Origin: Physcia stellaris
Lineage: Eukaryota > Ascomycota > Lecanoromycetes > Caliciales > Physciaceae
Direction of reading: 5' to 3'
Assembly (NCBI GenBank): GCA_018902385.1
Contig: JABSSW010000031.1
Coordinates: forward strand, 310,001 to 374,000
Length of the DNA: 64,000 nucleotides
Below, piece by piece: positions 33,989 to 47,300 of the stretch (position 1 is the first letter of the stretch; the number at the start of each line of letters is the position of its first letter). The notes beneath the pieces were generated by a model. The model saw only the letters and a list, made by a program, of their open reading frames with translations. It was not told the origin of the DNA and made no database searches. The position numbers and the translations under genes are program-made.

Positions 33989-34262
33989 GTAGCCTTCATA
34001 ATTAATAATCCAGCAGGATCTGCATGTCGGCTCTACCTGCCTAAATTCATCTACAATCTAAACCCCCAGTGGAAGTGATCTGTCCGCTAGCGCATCCTTC
34101 AGCCTCATGAACTGTCGCGATAATTCACCTCCTCCCAACACCAGGACTTCGCCGTTCTTAACCGGCCTATCCTGCGATAGCTTAACTTACGGTATAGTCT
34201 GCTGCAAAGCGTGGACTGTAAAGTCCAACAGGTGCTCCTGTCCTCTGTGTACTTAGTCTGCA

Positions 34263-35701
34263 ATGTCAACTTCACCTGATGTCACTCCATTGCCTCCGAT
34301 GAGGGATGTACAAGAAGAGACAAGCCCCACCGCTGTAGGATCCCAGAGATTCGCCCATAGAGGCACGTCCCCTAAGTCCGCCGAAAAAACCGCCCAAGAA
34401 CATGAAAAGCATTATTATCCGGCCGTCGAAGCGGACGAAGACCTGCCACGCTGGCTCCACGGCAGCGCAGCCGTAACGTTGTCATCTCCAATAGGACAAC
34501 ATGTGGTCAACGTAATCCTTCAGCTCGCTGGTATCGTGGCGGCAATCTCATTCGGCTACTTTGCTGTCCAGTCTGTTCAGATTGCAAACCGAGCAAATGC
34601 TGAGGCTCACCTAGCGAATCAGATTGCAATTTATGCACTCTGCAATTCGAACAATAATATTCCAGTAAATTCTTCCCGTTGCGCTTTGTAGCTTTCAGAG
34701 GGAAGGAGGCTGACATGACCTTGTCAGTCTGCTGGTCTTCCACATTTCTGTGACCGTATCAACGGCGATGCCAACAACGTGCTCCCTGAGGCTGCAACTG
34801 CGCTGTTCACCGCTACACCTCCAGCGCCGACAACGTCTGCCAGCTCCGCTTCTCCCTCTGCGACACCTGTCCCTTCGTCTTCGACAAGTAAGGCGGGTAC
34901 CAGTGATACGCTAATCGCGTCGTCGTCCACCTCTTCGATCTCAACTGGATCTGTGTCAACCGCCAATCCTACGGTTGGCTCGGACTCATCGTCCGGTGAA
35001 TCCTCGCATAACCGATCCAAAACACTGGCAATTGCTATAGCAGTTCCCGTCGGCGTGCTCTTGATAATGTTTTCGGCTTTCATCCTATGCTGTCGGTCTC
35101 GACGGCGAAGTCGGAGGGCTGAAATACCAATGCAAGGGGCCGGATGGAGCGCCAATGCGGTCCAAAGTCACGATCATGGCGTTCAATCTCACTCGTCTCG
35201 GCCATCTCGATCAATCAGCCCTGTTCCAGATGAAGGGCGTGACAAAACTCGGTTGAGCAGATGGTGGAGGATCTATCGTCATTTATTCGTAGACTCCACA
35301 GTCTTGACACGTGAGGAAGGCATTAAGAAGATGCTGAAAGACAAAAGGAATGTTGGAATGAAGAGTGAAGAAAGGAACATTATCGATTCTACTCGGCCAA
35401 CGCATATAAAGGTGCACCGGAAACACCTGAGTCCAGATACTTTGGACATGTATGGGCTGCCTTGGGAATGGTATCCTGTGAGTTCTGTAACTCTACGCCT
35501 CCACGCCTCAATCGATGCTGACAATTAACCCCGTGCTAGAAGGACAAGGATTATATACTCATAAAACAGTGGGTTGGTGAGGAGGATCAGCAAATTTTGT
35601 TTGAGCACACACGCAAGCTTCGTGGACTACTTGATGAAGTCGCAGTCGGACCTCCCAGTGAACAAGTATATAAACCCGAGAGCAGCGACGCAATTGTCTA
35701 G
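34263..35701 (+). CDS. Two-TM membrane protein with Ser/Thr-rich loop, unknown function
   Basis: Three exons (34263-34664, 34728-35477, 35540-35701) give 437 residues; introns have GTAAAT/GTGAGT donors and a CTGAC branch site in the first. Layout: polar N-terminus of about 75 residues, hydrophobic segment VVNVILQLAGIVAAISFGYF, a polar stretch rich in Ala/Asn (QIANRANAEAHLANQ), two cysteines, a Ser/Thr/Pro-rich loop of about 80 residues, a second TM (TLAIAIAVPVGVLLIMFSAF) with the stop-transfer CRSRRRSRR, and a basic/acidic C-terminal domain ending with QWVGEEDQQILFEHTRKLR. With no signal peptide, the Ser/Thr loop probably lies outside and both ends inside. It resembles fungal wall-stress-sensor-like membrane proteins in layout only; no WSC or other ligand domain is present. 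Confidence 0.8.
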
Positions 35702-36143
35702 CCTTCAGATGCCACGCCGCTATTGAGATTCAGATAGGTGGATTTGATCTTAGTTTTACAGAGCTCAGTTAGTGCAGTCAATCCATCCTTCTTGCGAGTC
35801 GCACAGTTGACCTTTTAAAGCATGCCGGACCATCTCGACCAACCGGGGTCGATAGGAGAACCTGCTTATCGCCACCCTTCGTCTGGTCTACGTAACCCCT
35901 CCCCCGCCCTTCTCTGTCTTGGACTTCGAAGGCTGCTCAATGCCACTCATCTCCTCGTTCTTTGTGGACGACACCATACCCGGGAGTTTCAGGGACCCTC
36001 TTTGACTGCTAGTACCGCAGCATCAGAAAGGTGTCAGGAAAAGACGGTTTATCAGTAACTGCAGTCTATTACCAATGATGAGTTTCACTCGGGCACATAC
36101 CTTAGTATCGCTGTGGTTCTTGCAGGTTTGCTGTATGGTCATG

Positions 36144-36203
36144 GTGGGCTAGCGTACTTCTCTCGGCAATCGGCCGACGGAAGATAATTGAGACAGCCAA
36201 TGA
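36144..36203 (-). repeat. Short dispersed repeat copy d
   Basis: Minus-strand copy: TCATTGGCTGTCTC at one end and GTACGCTAGCCCACC at the other; more diverged than e or f. Confidence 0.45.
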
Positions 36204-36832
36204 TTCCCAGTAGAGCTGTGACACGGAATACTGCAGCCGATGGTAACGTTGCATGTCATTTTCCAGCAATCAACACTCGGTAGGGAGGTTGAGATCAAGG
36301 CATCTTCTGAAAGGTAGCTAATGTCGCATTCCAGGCGACCCTCGCTTTTACAAAACCACAGACTTCAAGTAATTCGATATGTCTCGTAATCTACCTCAAC
36401 TATCGAAGGGCTCAGCTATACATATCTCTGTCATTCGAGACTACACAGCAATGGCACAAGCTTTTGATCCTCACACGAAATTTTGCTTTATAATTCGACG
36501 CACGCTTCTCAACTTTCCCCGGCATCCATGGGCATGTCAAAGCTCTGCTATCGTTTTGACGGTCAATGTTTTCCGCTTACAACCCGTTGCAGAGCTCGCA
36601 TCAATTATTTGTACCCCAAGAGGGGCGTGGCTGGGTTCCCGTCATATAAGTGTCTTCAGAATCACTCGATGACGACTCCTCATCGGTAGATACTCTCGAC
36701 ACAGTTGAAGACTTCTTGCAGAGTCTCAGAATGAAAGAACTTTCACGATATCGAATGAATAGCTATCGATAGATGGGAATCACAGGATGCGTCTTTACAT
36801 AGTAGTGACCATAGATTTCCTATCTGCCCATT

Positions 36833-36897
36833 TGATTGGCTGCAGAACAAACACCTTGCAGCTGGTCAGCTGGAGAATCCACGCTAGTTCGCCAATC
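36833..36897 (+). repeat. Short dispersed repeat copy e
   Basis: Starts TGATTGGCTGCAG, contains GCAGCTGGTCAGCTGGAGAA, ends CCACGCTAGTTCGCCAATC. ATTGGC and GCCAAT form a 6-bp terminal inverted pair. Confidence 0.7.
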
Positions 36898-36952
36898 CTA
36901 CGCACACGGCCTCGACCTCGACACTAGACTGCGCCCGCTCCGGATTTCTTTT

Positions 36953-37017
36953 TTGATTGGTTGTAGCAGAAACGCTCTGCAGCTGCTTTGCTGGAAAGTT
37001 CACGCTAGTTCGCCAAA
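36953..37017 (+). repeat. Short dispersed repeat copy f
   Basis: Starts TTGATTGGTTGTAGCAGAAA, contains CTCTGCAGCTGCTTTGCTGG, ends CACGCTAGTTCGCCAAA. Same orientation as copy e. Confidence 0.7.
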
Positions 37018-37350
37018 TGCCCTGATACTAGTGCTCTTTACGCTGCTTCCGCCGCTGGTGCTCACTTCTGGCCCTACGAGCCACAGCTGATCACCTAAGT
37101 GGCTGGCCGTTCTTACTAAACATACCTACTCTACACTTTCTTTTTCACAGCGGATGAATAGCGTGTCTAAGTGCATTTTAACATGATGAAGTACAGCTTC
37201 ATATGGCAATACCTTGAGATTCAAGGGTTCGGAAATCTTCCCCGCTAAAACACGGGAACCCGCATTGGCAAGGAACGGTACTTAGCGTGGAAAAGTTTCT
37301 TGCAATTTCTTGGCATCCTCCTCTCAGTCCCTCCTTTTCAAATCTGTATG

Positions 37351-37533
37351 TGTAGAAATCCAAAACTAATAGAATTAATGTGAGAGATCGTTTGACTCTA
37401 TATAATAAACTAGTCGCAAAAAGCGCATAATTGATTTTGACAAAATTCAAAATCAAAATTAAATTTTGAATTTTAAACGAATATATCGTTTCGATTGTCG
37501 AAAAATTTTTTGTCAAACAATTTGATCATTACA
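37351..37533 (-). repeat. Left (3') LTR of Gypsy A
   Basis: 183 bp, TGTAGAAATCC...ATTACA. It differs from the right copy by 16 transitions with no gap or transversion; 12 of the mutated bases are in the right copy and 4 in this one. Confidence 0.9.
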
Positions 37534-37857
37534 TTTTTTTTTTTTTTTAAATAACAAACAGATAAACAATCATATTGCGCATTATCAAAAAAATTTTCGC
37601 AAATATCGTAAATTGATTTCAAATCGTGTACGAAATGAATATTTGAAATAAAAATGTTAAAATCATTTGAATATCAACAAAACATATTTTTTTTTATTTT
37701 TCGATTGAAACAACATGATCGAAAAATTTTGAATCATTTGTAAAATAATTTCGTTTTCAATCAATTTGTATGCGTAATTGATTGAATCAACGATAATTTA
37801 TGACATCGATCGCGTTCGAATTATCAATCAAACGACGATAAATGAAAATTCAATTTA

Positions 37858-39700
37858 ATGATGATCGTGATTAATAATAAACAATTTTTAAATCGTTTGA
37901 CGACGCAATTTCGTGAAAAATATTCGAATTTGCGTCGAACGACAATAAAAATGAACATCGAATATTTCGAAAATGAAAATAATTTTCAAATTACGTATTT
38001 TCAGAATTTGACAATTATTTTAATTCAAATAAAAAAATTTTCAAATTTTCAATATTTTTTCAATGATCGCGTACGAAAATCGTTCATGTTGACAATTGAT
38101 TTAATACAACGATCGAAAAATTAAATTTTCATGCGATCAATGTTCGAACAATCGTTCGTTCATTGTTTGTATAATTTTCACAAACGTCAATCAAAAAACA
38201 TGCGACAATTGCATTTACATGCATCGTGTTTTCGAATGTTTTTTTAACAAATACGTTTTCGTTGCAAATTTTGATTCGATAATTAAACAACACAATATTT
38301 TAATTACGTTCGATAATCGAATTGATACGCGTATTCACGACGATGTAATTGAAAATTTATCGTCGTATTTTTTTGTGCGAATCAATCGACGAAAATTTGA
38401 AATATTATCAATTTCAACGATTTTGTTATCGTTTTCATCGCAATCAATGTTTGCAATAACATCGATTGCGACGACGATTCAAACGCAATTCGATCAATCA
38501 TCAAATGAAAATGAAAATATTTTCATGAACGATGAAAACGATTCGATATTTTCGTCGTCAATTTTATCGTCGTTCGATATCGCGAATGAAAAATTCGAAT
38601 CGACGAGCGAAAACGAAATATCAAAATCGAATCAATCAGCACAATCAACGATTGTTACACAATCATCGATTGTAACACAATCGTCGATTGTTCAAAATTT
38701 CAAAACGATGTCGTTTTTTGATTTTTCGAAATCAAAATCATTTTTTTTTGATTTTGATTGATTGCAACGACGATTTGAACAACGTCGTCAAAATGAAAAA
38801 AATGATACACGTTTCGAACGTGTTCATGTTTTCGTCGTCAAATTTAAAAAATCGATCGTTGCGTTACGACGTCAAAAAAAAACGTTCGATCGTTCGATAT
38901 CGTGATATCGATAACGTTAAAAATTAAAAATTTCGTAAAACATAACTTTCGAAATGAAAATTGAAAAAAACGATGAATTTTTTTTGTTGAAAATTAGAAA
39001 TTCGACGTTGAACGTTATTTGTTTTTATGAATCATGTTACGAAAAATCAATATTATGAAAAACAATTTCATCGTGTTTGCGTTACAAACGACGATACGAA
39101 AAAATCAATCGATTATTTTTTGATTGCATTGATTTATGATTTATTCGTATTTCAAATTAAATTTCACAAAACGAAACAAAAATGCGAAAATTTGAATTAA
39201 TAAATACGATTTTTTTTCATTTTTCGAAAATTTCAAAAAAAAAAAAAACGACAATAACAACAACAATAACATAGAAAAAAAAACAAAAAATTCGATTTTT
39301 CGCGTGAAATCACTTTGTATGAATCGTACAAAATTCGACAAACATTTTTTTTTAAATGATTTATATTATGTCATCGTTTTCAAAAAATTCATCGTTCGAA
39401 AATAACATGTAATTTTCATTCGAATTTTTTTTTTCAACATTTCGAATTTTGCGCGATTTGTCACGTTTTTTTTTTCGATGTTACGATTTTTTTCACAACG
39501 ACGTCAATGATTTCAAATTGTTTTTTTGTTTTAAACGAACGTTTTCGATTTTTAAACATACGTCAATTTTTGTTCATTTTTTCATTTACATTGATCAATT
39601 TCATTCGATCATCATTGATAAAATATTTATTTGACGATTTTTCAAACGATTTAAACATATAAATATTCAAAATTTTATTGCGTACGATTTCGTAAAAATT
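37858..39700. other. Gypsy A 3' internal region, no domain recognised
   Basis: Mutated DNA between the integrase relic and the left LTR. The longest open stretch (38219-38761, plus) is antisense to the element and is made of low-complexity residues expected from AT-rich DNA. Confidence 0.5.
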
Positions 39701-39790
39701 ATATCAATCGATTTCGAATTTTTTTGATTTTTTGATTCGTATCAATATTTTGTCGTTTTCATGAAAAATTTTTTTTTTTATTTTCGCATT

Positions 39791-40015
39791 TCAAATTGTT
39801 TTGTTTTTTTTAACACGTTGCATGATTTTTTTGAATGTTTTTGCGCGTTCACGATTCAAAAATAAAATCGAATTTATTTTTTCGTCATACAAATCAGAAA
39901 TTGATTTATCGACATCGTTAAACAAAATCGAATTAATTTCATAAAAAAAATAAAAAAATGAAAAATCAATCGTCGTATGCGTTCGAATTCGCGTGACGAA
40001 CAAAATTTGATTCAA
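39791..40015 (-). pseudogene. Gypsy A integrase C-terminal relic
   Basis: Minus-strand frame beginning MNQILFVTRIRTHTTIDFSF, followed by YFFYEINSILFNDVD. This aligns by eye with the part of Gypsy integrases after the catalytic core, where a T-G-x-S-P-F...Y-G-x-x-P motif is usual; Gly and Pro are replaced by residues reachable through C-to-T or G-to-A change. Confidence 0.6.
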
Positions 40016-41167
40016 ATAAATGTTTCAATTTTTGATAAAATTTTCAATGCAATATTTGATCAACATATAATTCAAAACGTCATTGAAACGTTTCATTGTT
40101 TCGTTCGTTTTTGAATGATAAAAAATAATATTTTTATGTTTAATTTCAAGCAACGCAAATGTTTTAATCATAACAAATGTTCACAAATTGACATTTTTAT
40201 CAATGATGATTTTTTTGAAAATTTCGTAATCACGATAAATATCGTTGATCACGAAATTCGCAAAAATTTCGAAAATTGTTTCAAAAATAACGCGTGCAAC
40301 AAATCATTTGATCGTATAATTAATAATAATTACGATTTATTTGTTATCATTGACAATGATAAATAATGATTCGATCAAATCGAAATTTTAACGTTCAAAT
40401 GATTGATTTTTATCAAATCAAATTTTTGAAAAATGCATTACATTTTTTTTGACGTTTTTGAATTTAACGATCAATTAATATTTTGAACACGTTCGCACAA
40501 AATGTTTAATGTTTTTGCGCATGTCGAATCATTATTGTTTGATTTTAATGATGTTAAACAAAATCGTATTCGAACAATGATTATAAATTTTGTGAACATG
40601 ATTCAAATAATTCGCGCGAATTCAAAATTCGATATAAAAAATTCAATTGTTAACAAAAAAATCTCGATAATGCGAAACATTATCGTCGTTCAATTTGAAT
40701 TGATTTTCATATTTTTTCAATTTCGCATTTGATTTTATTTCATTTGACAAAATTTTATCGCGCGTATAAATTATCATCATTTCGTCGAAAATGATGATAC
40801 GCAAATTTATTTGCAAAAATCGCAAACGATAATCGTTTTTTCGATTCAAAATATCGAACACAATCATTTCAAATTTCGATTTATATTTGATGTTCAAACG
40901 ATATTTTTCGAATTCAACGAATCAACGAATCAAACGATTCGAAAATTTTATCGTATTTTTTAAATGTTGCAATTCGACGTAATTCGTACGTATCAAAATC
41001 GTCGTTTCATTTTTCACGTAACGTTTTCAATTTCGCAATTTTTTTTTGATGATCAAAAATTCATGTTCGTGAATCGCATAATTACGTTCGACGAAAAAAA
41101 ATGTTTTGTTTTCGAAAACAATAAAATGTTTTTTGTCATCGAAATTTATTTGATAAAACATCGTTTT

Positions 41168-41404
41168 TCATTCGAAATTCGAAACATCGATTTTAATAAT
41201 GAATGACAAAAACGTATCAAATTGTGTCAATACACGATCATTGTACATGACGTTTTTGATGATCGTAAAAACGTTTTTGATCGAAAATGTTATAAATATC
41301 GATTTGTATTTGCGATTTTCAGTTTTTTGAATAAATTCGTAAAGTGATTCAATAATGATGACGAAATTTTTTATAAATTTTCGATAATAAACACAAAAAT
41401 TCAA
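41168..41404 (-). pseudogene. Gypsy A RNase H region relic
   Basis: Minus frame with CVYYRKFIKNFVIIIESLYE, the connection between RT and RNase H (normally N-x-Y-R-R-F-I...F-S-x-x-x-x-P-L), then FTIIKNVMYNDRVLTQFDTF and IIKIDVSNFE, which stands for the RNase H start (T-D-A-S). Confidence 0.7.
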
Positions 41405-41518
41405 GAAAAAACGAACATCGTGTATCGTTTGAAACGACGATCAATTTTGTATAATTTTCAATTTGATTTCGTTTATGCGTATTTCATCATTGTCAACGAT
41501 ATGTTCACAAAATTCAAT

Positions 41519-41806
41519 TTATTGTTGAAAAAAAAAACATTTCGACGATTTCGCATAATAATCATATTTATAAAAAATTTCAATCACGAATTTCACATGT
41601 TCGAAATATTTTTCGACGTTTTTGAAATAAATCAATATGTCGTTCAAATAAACGATCACAAATTTGTTTAAATACGATTTCAACATATCATTCATGATTG
41701 TTTGAAAAATCGTAAAAACATTAATCAATTCGAAAAACATGACGCAAAATTCATATTTGTTTCGTTTGATATTGAATGTTGTTTTGTGACGATTTTTTTC
41801 GATCAC
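41519..41806 (-). pseudogene. Gypsy A reverse transcriptase relic with YLND active site
   Basis: Minus frame containing KTTFNIKRNKYEFCVMFFEL, then VFTIFQTIMNDML and VIVYLNDILIYFKNVEKYFE. The order is that of the RT palm and thumb. The active-site motif, YLDD in Gypsy elements, reads YLND; Asp-to-Asn is the expected result of a G-to-A change in the GG of Leu-Asp codons. Catalytically dead. Confidence 0.85.
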
Positions 41807-41992
41807 ATTGATTTGTTAATAATCATTAATTAAATCAATTTTGTTAAAACTTTTCGTTGTTTCGATTATGTTTAAACAATTTTGAATTTTCGACAATGCA
41901 TAATCGTTTTTTTGCGTCATCGCGTTGAAAATTTTATAATTTATATATATACGTCAAAAGTCATTTTTTTTGACAAAAAAAATTGACGTTTT

Positions 41993-42457
41993 TCATGACG
42001 ACGTGTTTGATGATATTAAATTTTTTTTTGTTAAATAATCGATTTGAATAATTTGTTCGTTCAATTGTTTTTTAAAAAATTCGTACGAAAACTTGTTTAT
42101 TGATTTAACGTTTTCAATATCAATGCGATGATTTTGCGATTTTTTCGAAAATGATTGATTCGAAAAATCGTTTCTAAAAACTTTTTTCAACACATTAAAA
42201 TTCAAAATTTTGTTCAATTTCGCGTTGTCGATAATGTATTAAATAAAAACAAATTTCTCAAACGATTTGACGATTTTTTGATCAATAATACGAACAACGT
42301 ACAAATAAATTTGAACGTTTTTTCGTATCAATCGTTCGAAAACACGTTTCGTTACAATTTGAATTTCAAATGATTGATTTTCGAAAATTTGCAAACGAGA
42401 ATTATGATTTTTCATATTCGCAAACAAGAATTTTTGATTTTCGTCTGTTACACGCAT
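41993..42457 (-). pseudogene. Gypsy A protease-RT linker relic
   Basis: Two minus frames. The left one has NHRIDIENVKSINKFSYEF and EQIIQIDYLTKKNLISSNTS, the conserved entry to Gypsy RT (H-x-I-D...P-Y...L...G-x-I-x-P-S-x-S). The right one, ending at 42239, probably holds the end of the protease. Element B begins 430 bp to the right. Confidence 0.65.
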
Positions 42458-42890
42458 ATCGAACGTATTGTAATCAAAAATTAAACGATATTTTTGTCAG
42501 AAGTTCTCGTTTAAAATCAAATCGTTATTCATATTAAAAATCAAACAGTCAATAATCGTATGAAATTCATTTTTGTTTCAATTAAATTTAATGAAATCAA
42601 CGACGTCAACAATTTTATCATTTTTCAATTGCATTTTGTTAAAAAAATGTTGTAATTTCAATTTCAACAAATCGACAATGCGTTGAACAATGAAACAATA
42701 AAAAACATTCGAATTTGCAAATACAACGACGCGACGTTTTTTTTTTGCGTTCACATCGAAACGTAATTACGTTTTCGACATACGTTTATTAGCATTCAAA
42801 TTGATTAAAAACATCAATTCGTTTTCGATTGTATTTTTGAAATGTACAAACTTTTTTCACGAATTTCAAAATTTCAAAATTTCGACGTTT

Positions 42891-43201
42891 TGTAAAACAC
42901 TCAGAATTCAAATCAACAGAAAGCACTGCGAATCGAATTTCGATAAAATTATATCAAACAATTCGATCATCGAAGTTCGATAGATTATGAAGACGATCAG
43001 TCTGATCACGTCAGCATCAAATTTTCGATTGAACTCAACAAACTCATACTTTCGAATAGATTTCGAAATGTGTGTACGATTGAACAAATTGATTGATTAT
43101 ATAAACAGAAGTTTGTAAAATAGTTAGTTTTGCAATTATTAATTTAGTCATACAATCGTCTCTGTTATACATCTTTGATGTCACATCTTTTGAATTTTAC
43201 A
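42891..43201 (+). repeat. Left (5') LTR of Gypsy B
   Basis: 311 bp. Compared with the right LTR: 27 transitions, one 2-bp gap, no transversions. A TATATAAA box survives at 43098-43105, placing the promoter in the LTR. Confidence 0.92.
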
Positions 43202-43250
43202 TTCTAATAATTATCATAACTCATAGATTAGCATCACTCGTGTATACAGC

Positions 43251-44335
43251 ATGTCTACATTCTTCATTAGTATGAATATTCTCACGAATCTTGAAGATGA
43301 ATTCATTTTGAATTCATCAAAGTCAAATGTCATCATGAAGAAGTATCGAGCATACATTCAACAACAACATGTTCGAATGAAAACATTACAAAATGCATCT
43401 ACATTTACATTCTCAGTCGCTCAGACTTCTGTCATTAGAGAGAAATCGTTCTATATCAAAGTAATGAACGACAAATCAAAACTATTCTCTGAAAACAATT
43501 ATAAAGAATGAATTCAATACGTCTGAAAAATGAAAAATCAATTCGACATGAATCAAATGAACGATTACGTCAAAAATTTTGACAAAATCAAGCTCTTCTT
43601 TGCTGTCATCTTTCTAAAGAGAAAATTTATTGCACAATTATTATGAAATGTCAAAATCAAAAACAACTCAAAAAAAAACTATATTTGAAAAAAGTATGTC
43701 GACTTTCTCAAAAAAAACATCAAAGAAGTTTTCATTAGAAAGAAGAATAACTTCGAAAAATATAGAAATTACAAACAAAAAGTCAATCAATCAATAAAAA
43801 ACTACGATGCACATCGCATCGCTCTGTTTTCGAATTTACATTCAATTATGAAGTTTTCATCAACAATAGAACTACAGAATTTCGTATTGAATCTAATTCA
43901 AAATAATCAGAACTTTCTGATCGAACAAAAAATTGAAAACGATAAAAACGTGATTCTGAAGCGTTTCAAACAACGAGAAAATTTTCAACGCAAAAAGCAA
44001 CGCAACGTCAATCAGAATAAATTTGATGACGATTTTAACAAACGCAAAAAAAACGAGAATAACTTCGATGAGAACGGAAAAAACAATCGTCGATTTAACA
44101 AAAATCGACGAAAAAATCGAAAGAACGATAAAAAATTCAAATTTGACAATCTTAATCGCGAGACAATCAAATTCAAAAAACTATGACGTTGAATCAAAAT
44201 TGAATACAAAAATATCGTGAATAACAATAGATGCATCGATTGCGATAAATCGGAATGCAATATTAAAAAATGTAAAAATATCAAATCGAATATCGTTTTT
44301 TTCGAGAAAATTTTTCCAAATTCTAAATCAAAAAA
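43251..44335 (+). pseudogene. Gypsy B Gag relic
   Basis: The first Met lies 50 bp after the LTR. The frame continues with interruptions, all TGA, through a capsid-like region (FDKIKLFFAVIFLKRKFI), a basic Lys/Asn-rich stretch and the knuckle CIDCDKSECNIKKC near 44230-44275. Several interruptions lie where Gag proteins carry Trp. Confidence 0.75.
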
Positions 44336-44344
44336 ATAATCGAT

Positions 44345-47300
44345 TTGATAATTTTCAATCAAGCTGATACGAAAAAAAACTCAATAACAGATGATCGCAT
44401 CGATTCAAACTCGAACGAATTCAATACGTTCATTATCGAAATCAAGAGCGCAAAACGTCGTTTTAAAAAATTTCGCACGATCAAATGCAAGAAAACAAAA
44501 ATCAAAATAAATAGAACATTTGACGAGAAAAATAAACTGAAATTCGAAATCGTTATGAATTCAGAAACAAAAATCAATTTAATAAATCAGAAGTTTGCTA
44601 AACGACTCGAATTAAAATCATTCAACGTATCGAATTGCGAAACAATGATCATAGAAAACAACTCACTCAAAAACTATGAAATCTACTTTGTACAATTCGA
44701 AATACAAAACGAAAACGACGTGAGTCGTTTTTTTAACGATAACTTTCTAGAAACGAATTTAGATTGAGACATGACTTTAGATTTACTCTGAATACAATTA
44801 TTTGAAATCGACGTGAATTGAAATATCGACAAGATCAAATCATGATCGATGATTGTAGAATCATTTTTTTTCATCACGAGTCGTATCGAGAAAATCGAAT
44901 CAGAAAAACTAATCAACGCAGTTTTCAATGAAGAAAAACATGTTTTCGTCATGTTCGTACAAATGATTTTTGACGAGATAAAATATTTGAATGACGTACA
45001 CATCGAACGACGATCACAAATCGACTTTGCTCTCGCGAAAATGAAAGAAAAAAATATCAAGAGTTTTTTATCTGAAATTTTGAAAGAATTCGTTGACATG
45101 ACAAATGAGAACAAAGCATACGAACTATTTGATCATGAATTCGACGATCACGCAATAGATTTAGAATCAGACAAAAAATCATCGTATGAATTCATTTACG
45201 CATTGTTCGAAAACGAACTCAAGATTTTGCGAGCATATCTGAATAAACATTTGAAAAACGAATTTATTCGACTTTTCATTTTCTTTGCGAGCGCTTCGAT
45301 TTTGTTCGTTAAAAAAAAGAACGAAATTTTACGATTGTGCGTAGATTACAAAAATCTTAATCTTTTAACGATCAAAAATAGATATTTTTTATCATTAATC
45401 GATGAAAGTTTGAATCGTTTAAACAAAGTTCGCAAATATACAAGTTTTGACATGATAACGATTTACAATCGATTGCGTATTAAAAAAGAAAACGAATGAA
45501 AAACAACGTTCAAAACACGATACGAGCATTTTGAGTATATCGTTATGTTTTTCGATTTCACTAATGTATTTGCAACGTTTCAGAGTTTCGTCAACAAAAT
45601 TCTGATCGAGCGACTAAATTTGTCGATCATTGTTTATCTGAACGATATAATTATCTATTTCAAAAACGAAACACAGCACGTCGAGAACGTCAAATGAGTA
45701 TTAAATCGTTTAAAAGAGCACAAACTTTTTCTTAACATGAAAAAATGTAAATTTTTTAAAAATAGTATCGAATTTTTGAATTTTATCGTTTCATTGAAAG
45801 AGATGCAAATGCAACAAAACAAAATCGAAACTATACAAAACTGATTTGCATCTAGAAACGTGTTCGAAATTTTCGAGTTTTTCGATTTGTGCAATTTCTA
45901 TAAACGATTTATCAAAAACTTCAATAAGTTGACATTATTCTTGATTTTCATGCTAAAAAAATCAGCAGAATTTCACAAAAAGAAAACTAAAAAAAAGCGA
46001 AATCGAAATAAAAATCACAATAGAAAACGATTATCGAACGAGTTTTTGATTTTCGAAGTTTTCGAATCATTCAAACGACTACGCAAAACGTTTATGAAAA
46101 TTTCTGTTTTGCAACATTTCGACTCGACTAAATTCATTCGTGTGAAGATCGACGTCTCGAATAAAACAATAGAAAAAATACTCTGTCAATCAAACGACAA
46201 AAATCATTGACATTCGATAGTTTACTTTTCAAGAAAAATGATACTCGCGAAATGTAACTATGAAATTCACGACAAAAAATTTCTGATCATAATTTTCGCA
46301 TTCAAACATTGACGTCATTATTTGAAAAAAACGAGACATCAAATTCTCGTTTTGACGAATCATCGAAATCTCAATCGTTTCATGACTACAACGAAATTAT
46401 CATTTCGACAAATACGATGAGCACAAAAACTATCACGTTACAATTTTGTCATCGATTATCGTTTCGACAGCAAAAATTTTGCGAACGATTTGTCAAAACG
46501 ATTTGATCACATGACGATCACAAAAATAAAATTGAAAACAATCGTCAGATTTTGACGCGTTTGCGACAGTTTTTACAAACAAACTCGAACGAGTTTTCGA
46601 TTTATGTGAGCGAAATTAAAATTACGATGCTCGAACTCAATGAAAATGAAGTATTCGCGTGCGAACTTCTTGAAAAAAATGAAAAAAACAATTTTTCGAA
46701 TGATTTTTTTCTCGTTCTAGATACATCAAACGTGATTATCAACGAGTGAAAGACATTAGTATTGAATAATGCAACGATTTTCGAATCGATCGATGAAATG
46801 ATTGCGCGAAAACATATTCATGAACATGATGCAACATACGACGATAACATCATTGACAATTTTGTCGAGTTGATTCGTTCATTGCTAAAAAAAAATTCTT
46901 GTGCGATTCAAATAAGACAGAAATTAATTACTTCTGAAAAATCACACTCGTCTTGAATAGACGAGAAAAAAATATTATGACATAAAAATTGTTTGTACGT
47001 TTCATCGAATTTGAAAAAAAATGTCATAAAATCAAATCACAACAATTTTTTCGCAAATCACTTCGATGTAAAACGCATCTTAAAATTAATACGAAAAAAA
47101 TATTATTGATCGAATCAAAATAAAGTCGTTGACGTCGAACACGATTCAAACATGCGTGCACAAATAAAAAAATATTGCGAAACATGTGCAATCTGCAAAA
47201 AAAGCAAAACATCTCGTCACAAATTATATGAAAAACTATCATTTTTTTTTATATCGAAATTCAAATGAACTGACATTACAATGAATTTCGTGACAAATCT

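Larger units (their letters stand above)
35702..37284. other. Intergenic stretch with three short dispersed repeats
   Basis: Copies d, e and f of the dispersed repeat (36144-36203, 36833-36897, 36953-37017) lie here, e and f only 55 bp apart. No gene motif was found in the short open frames. The left end of the TIR element starts at 37285. Confidence 0.6.

Noticed and set aside
38219-38761. 180-codon plus-strand frame in Gypsy A
   Set aside because: Antisense to the element and composed of low-complexity residues produced by AT-rich DNA.
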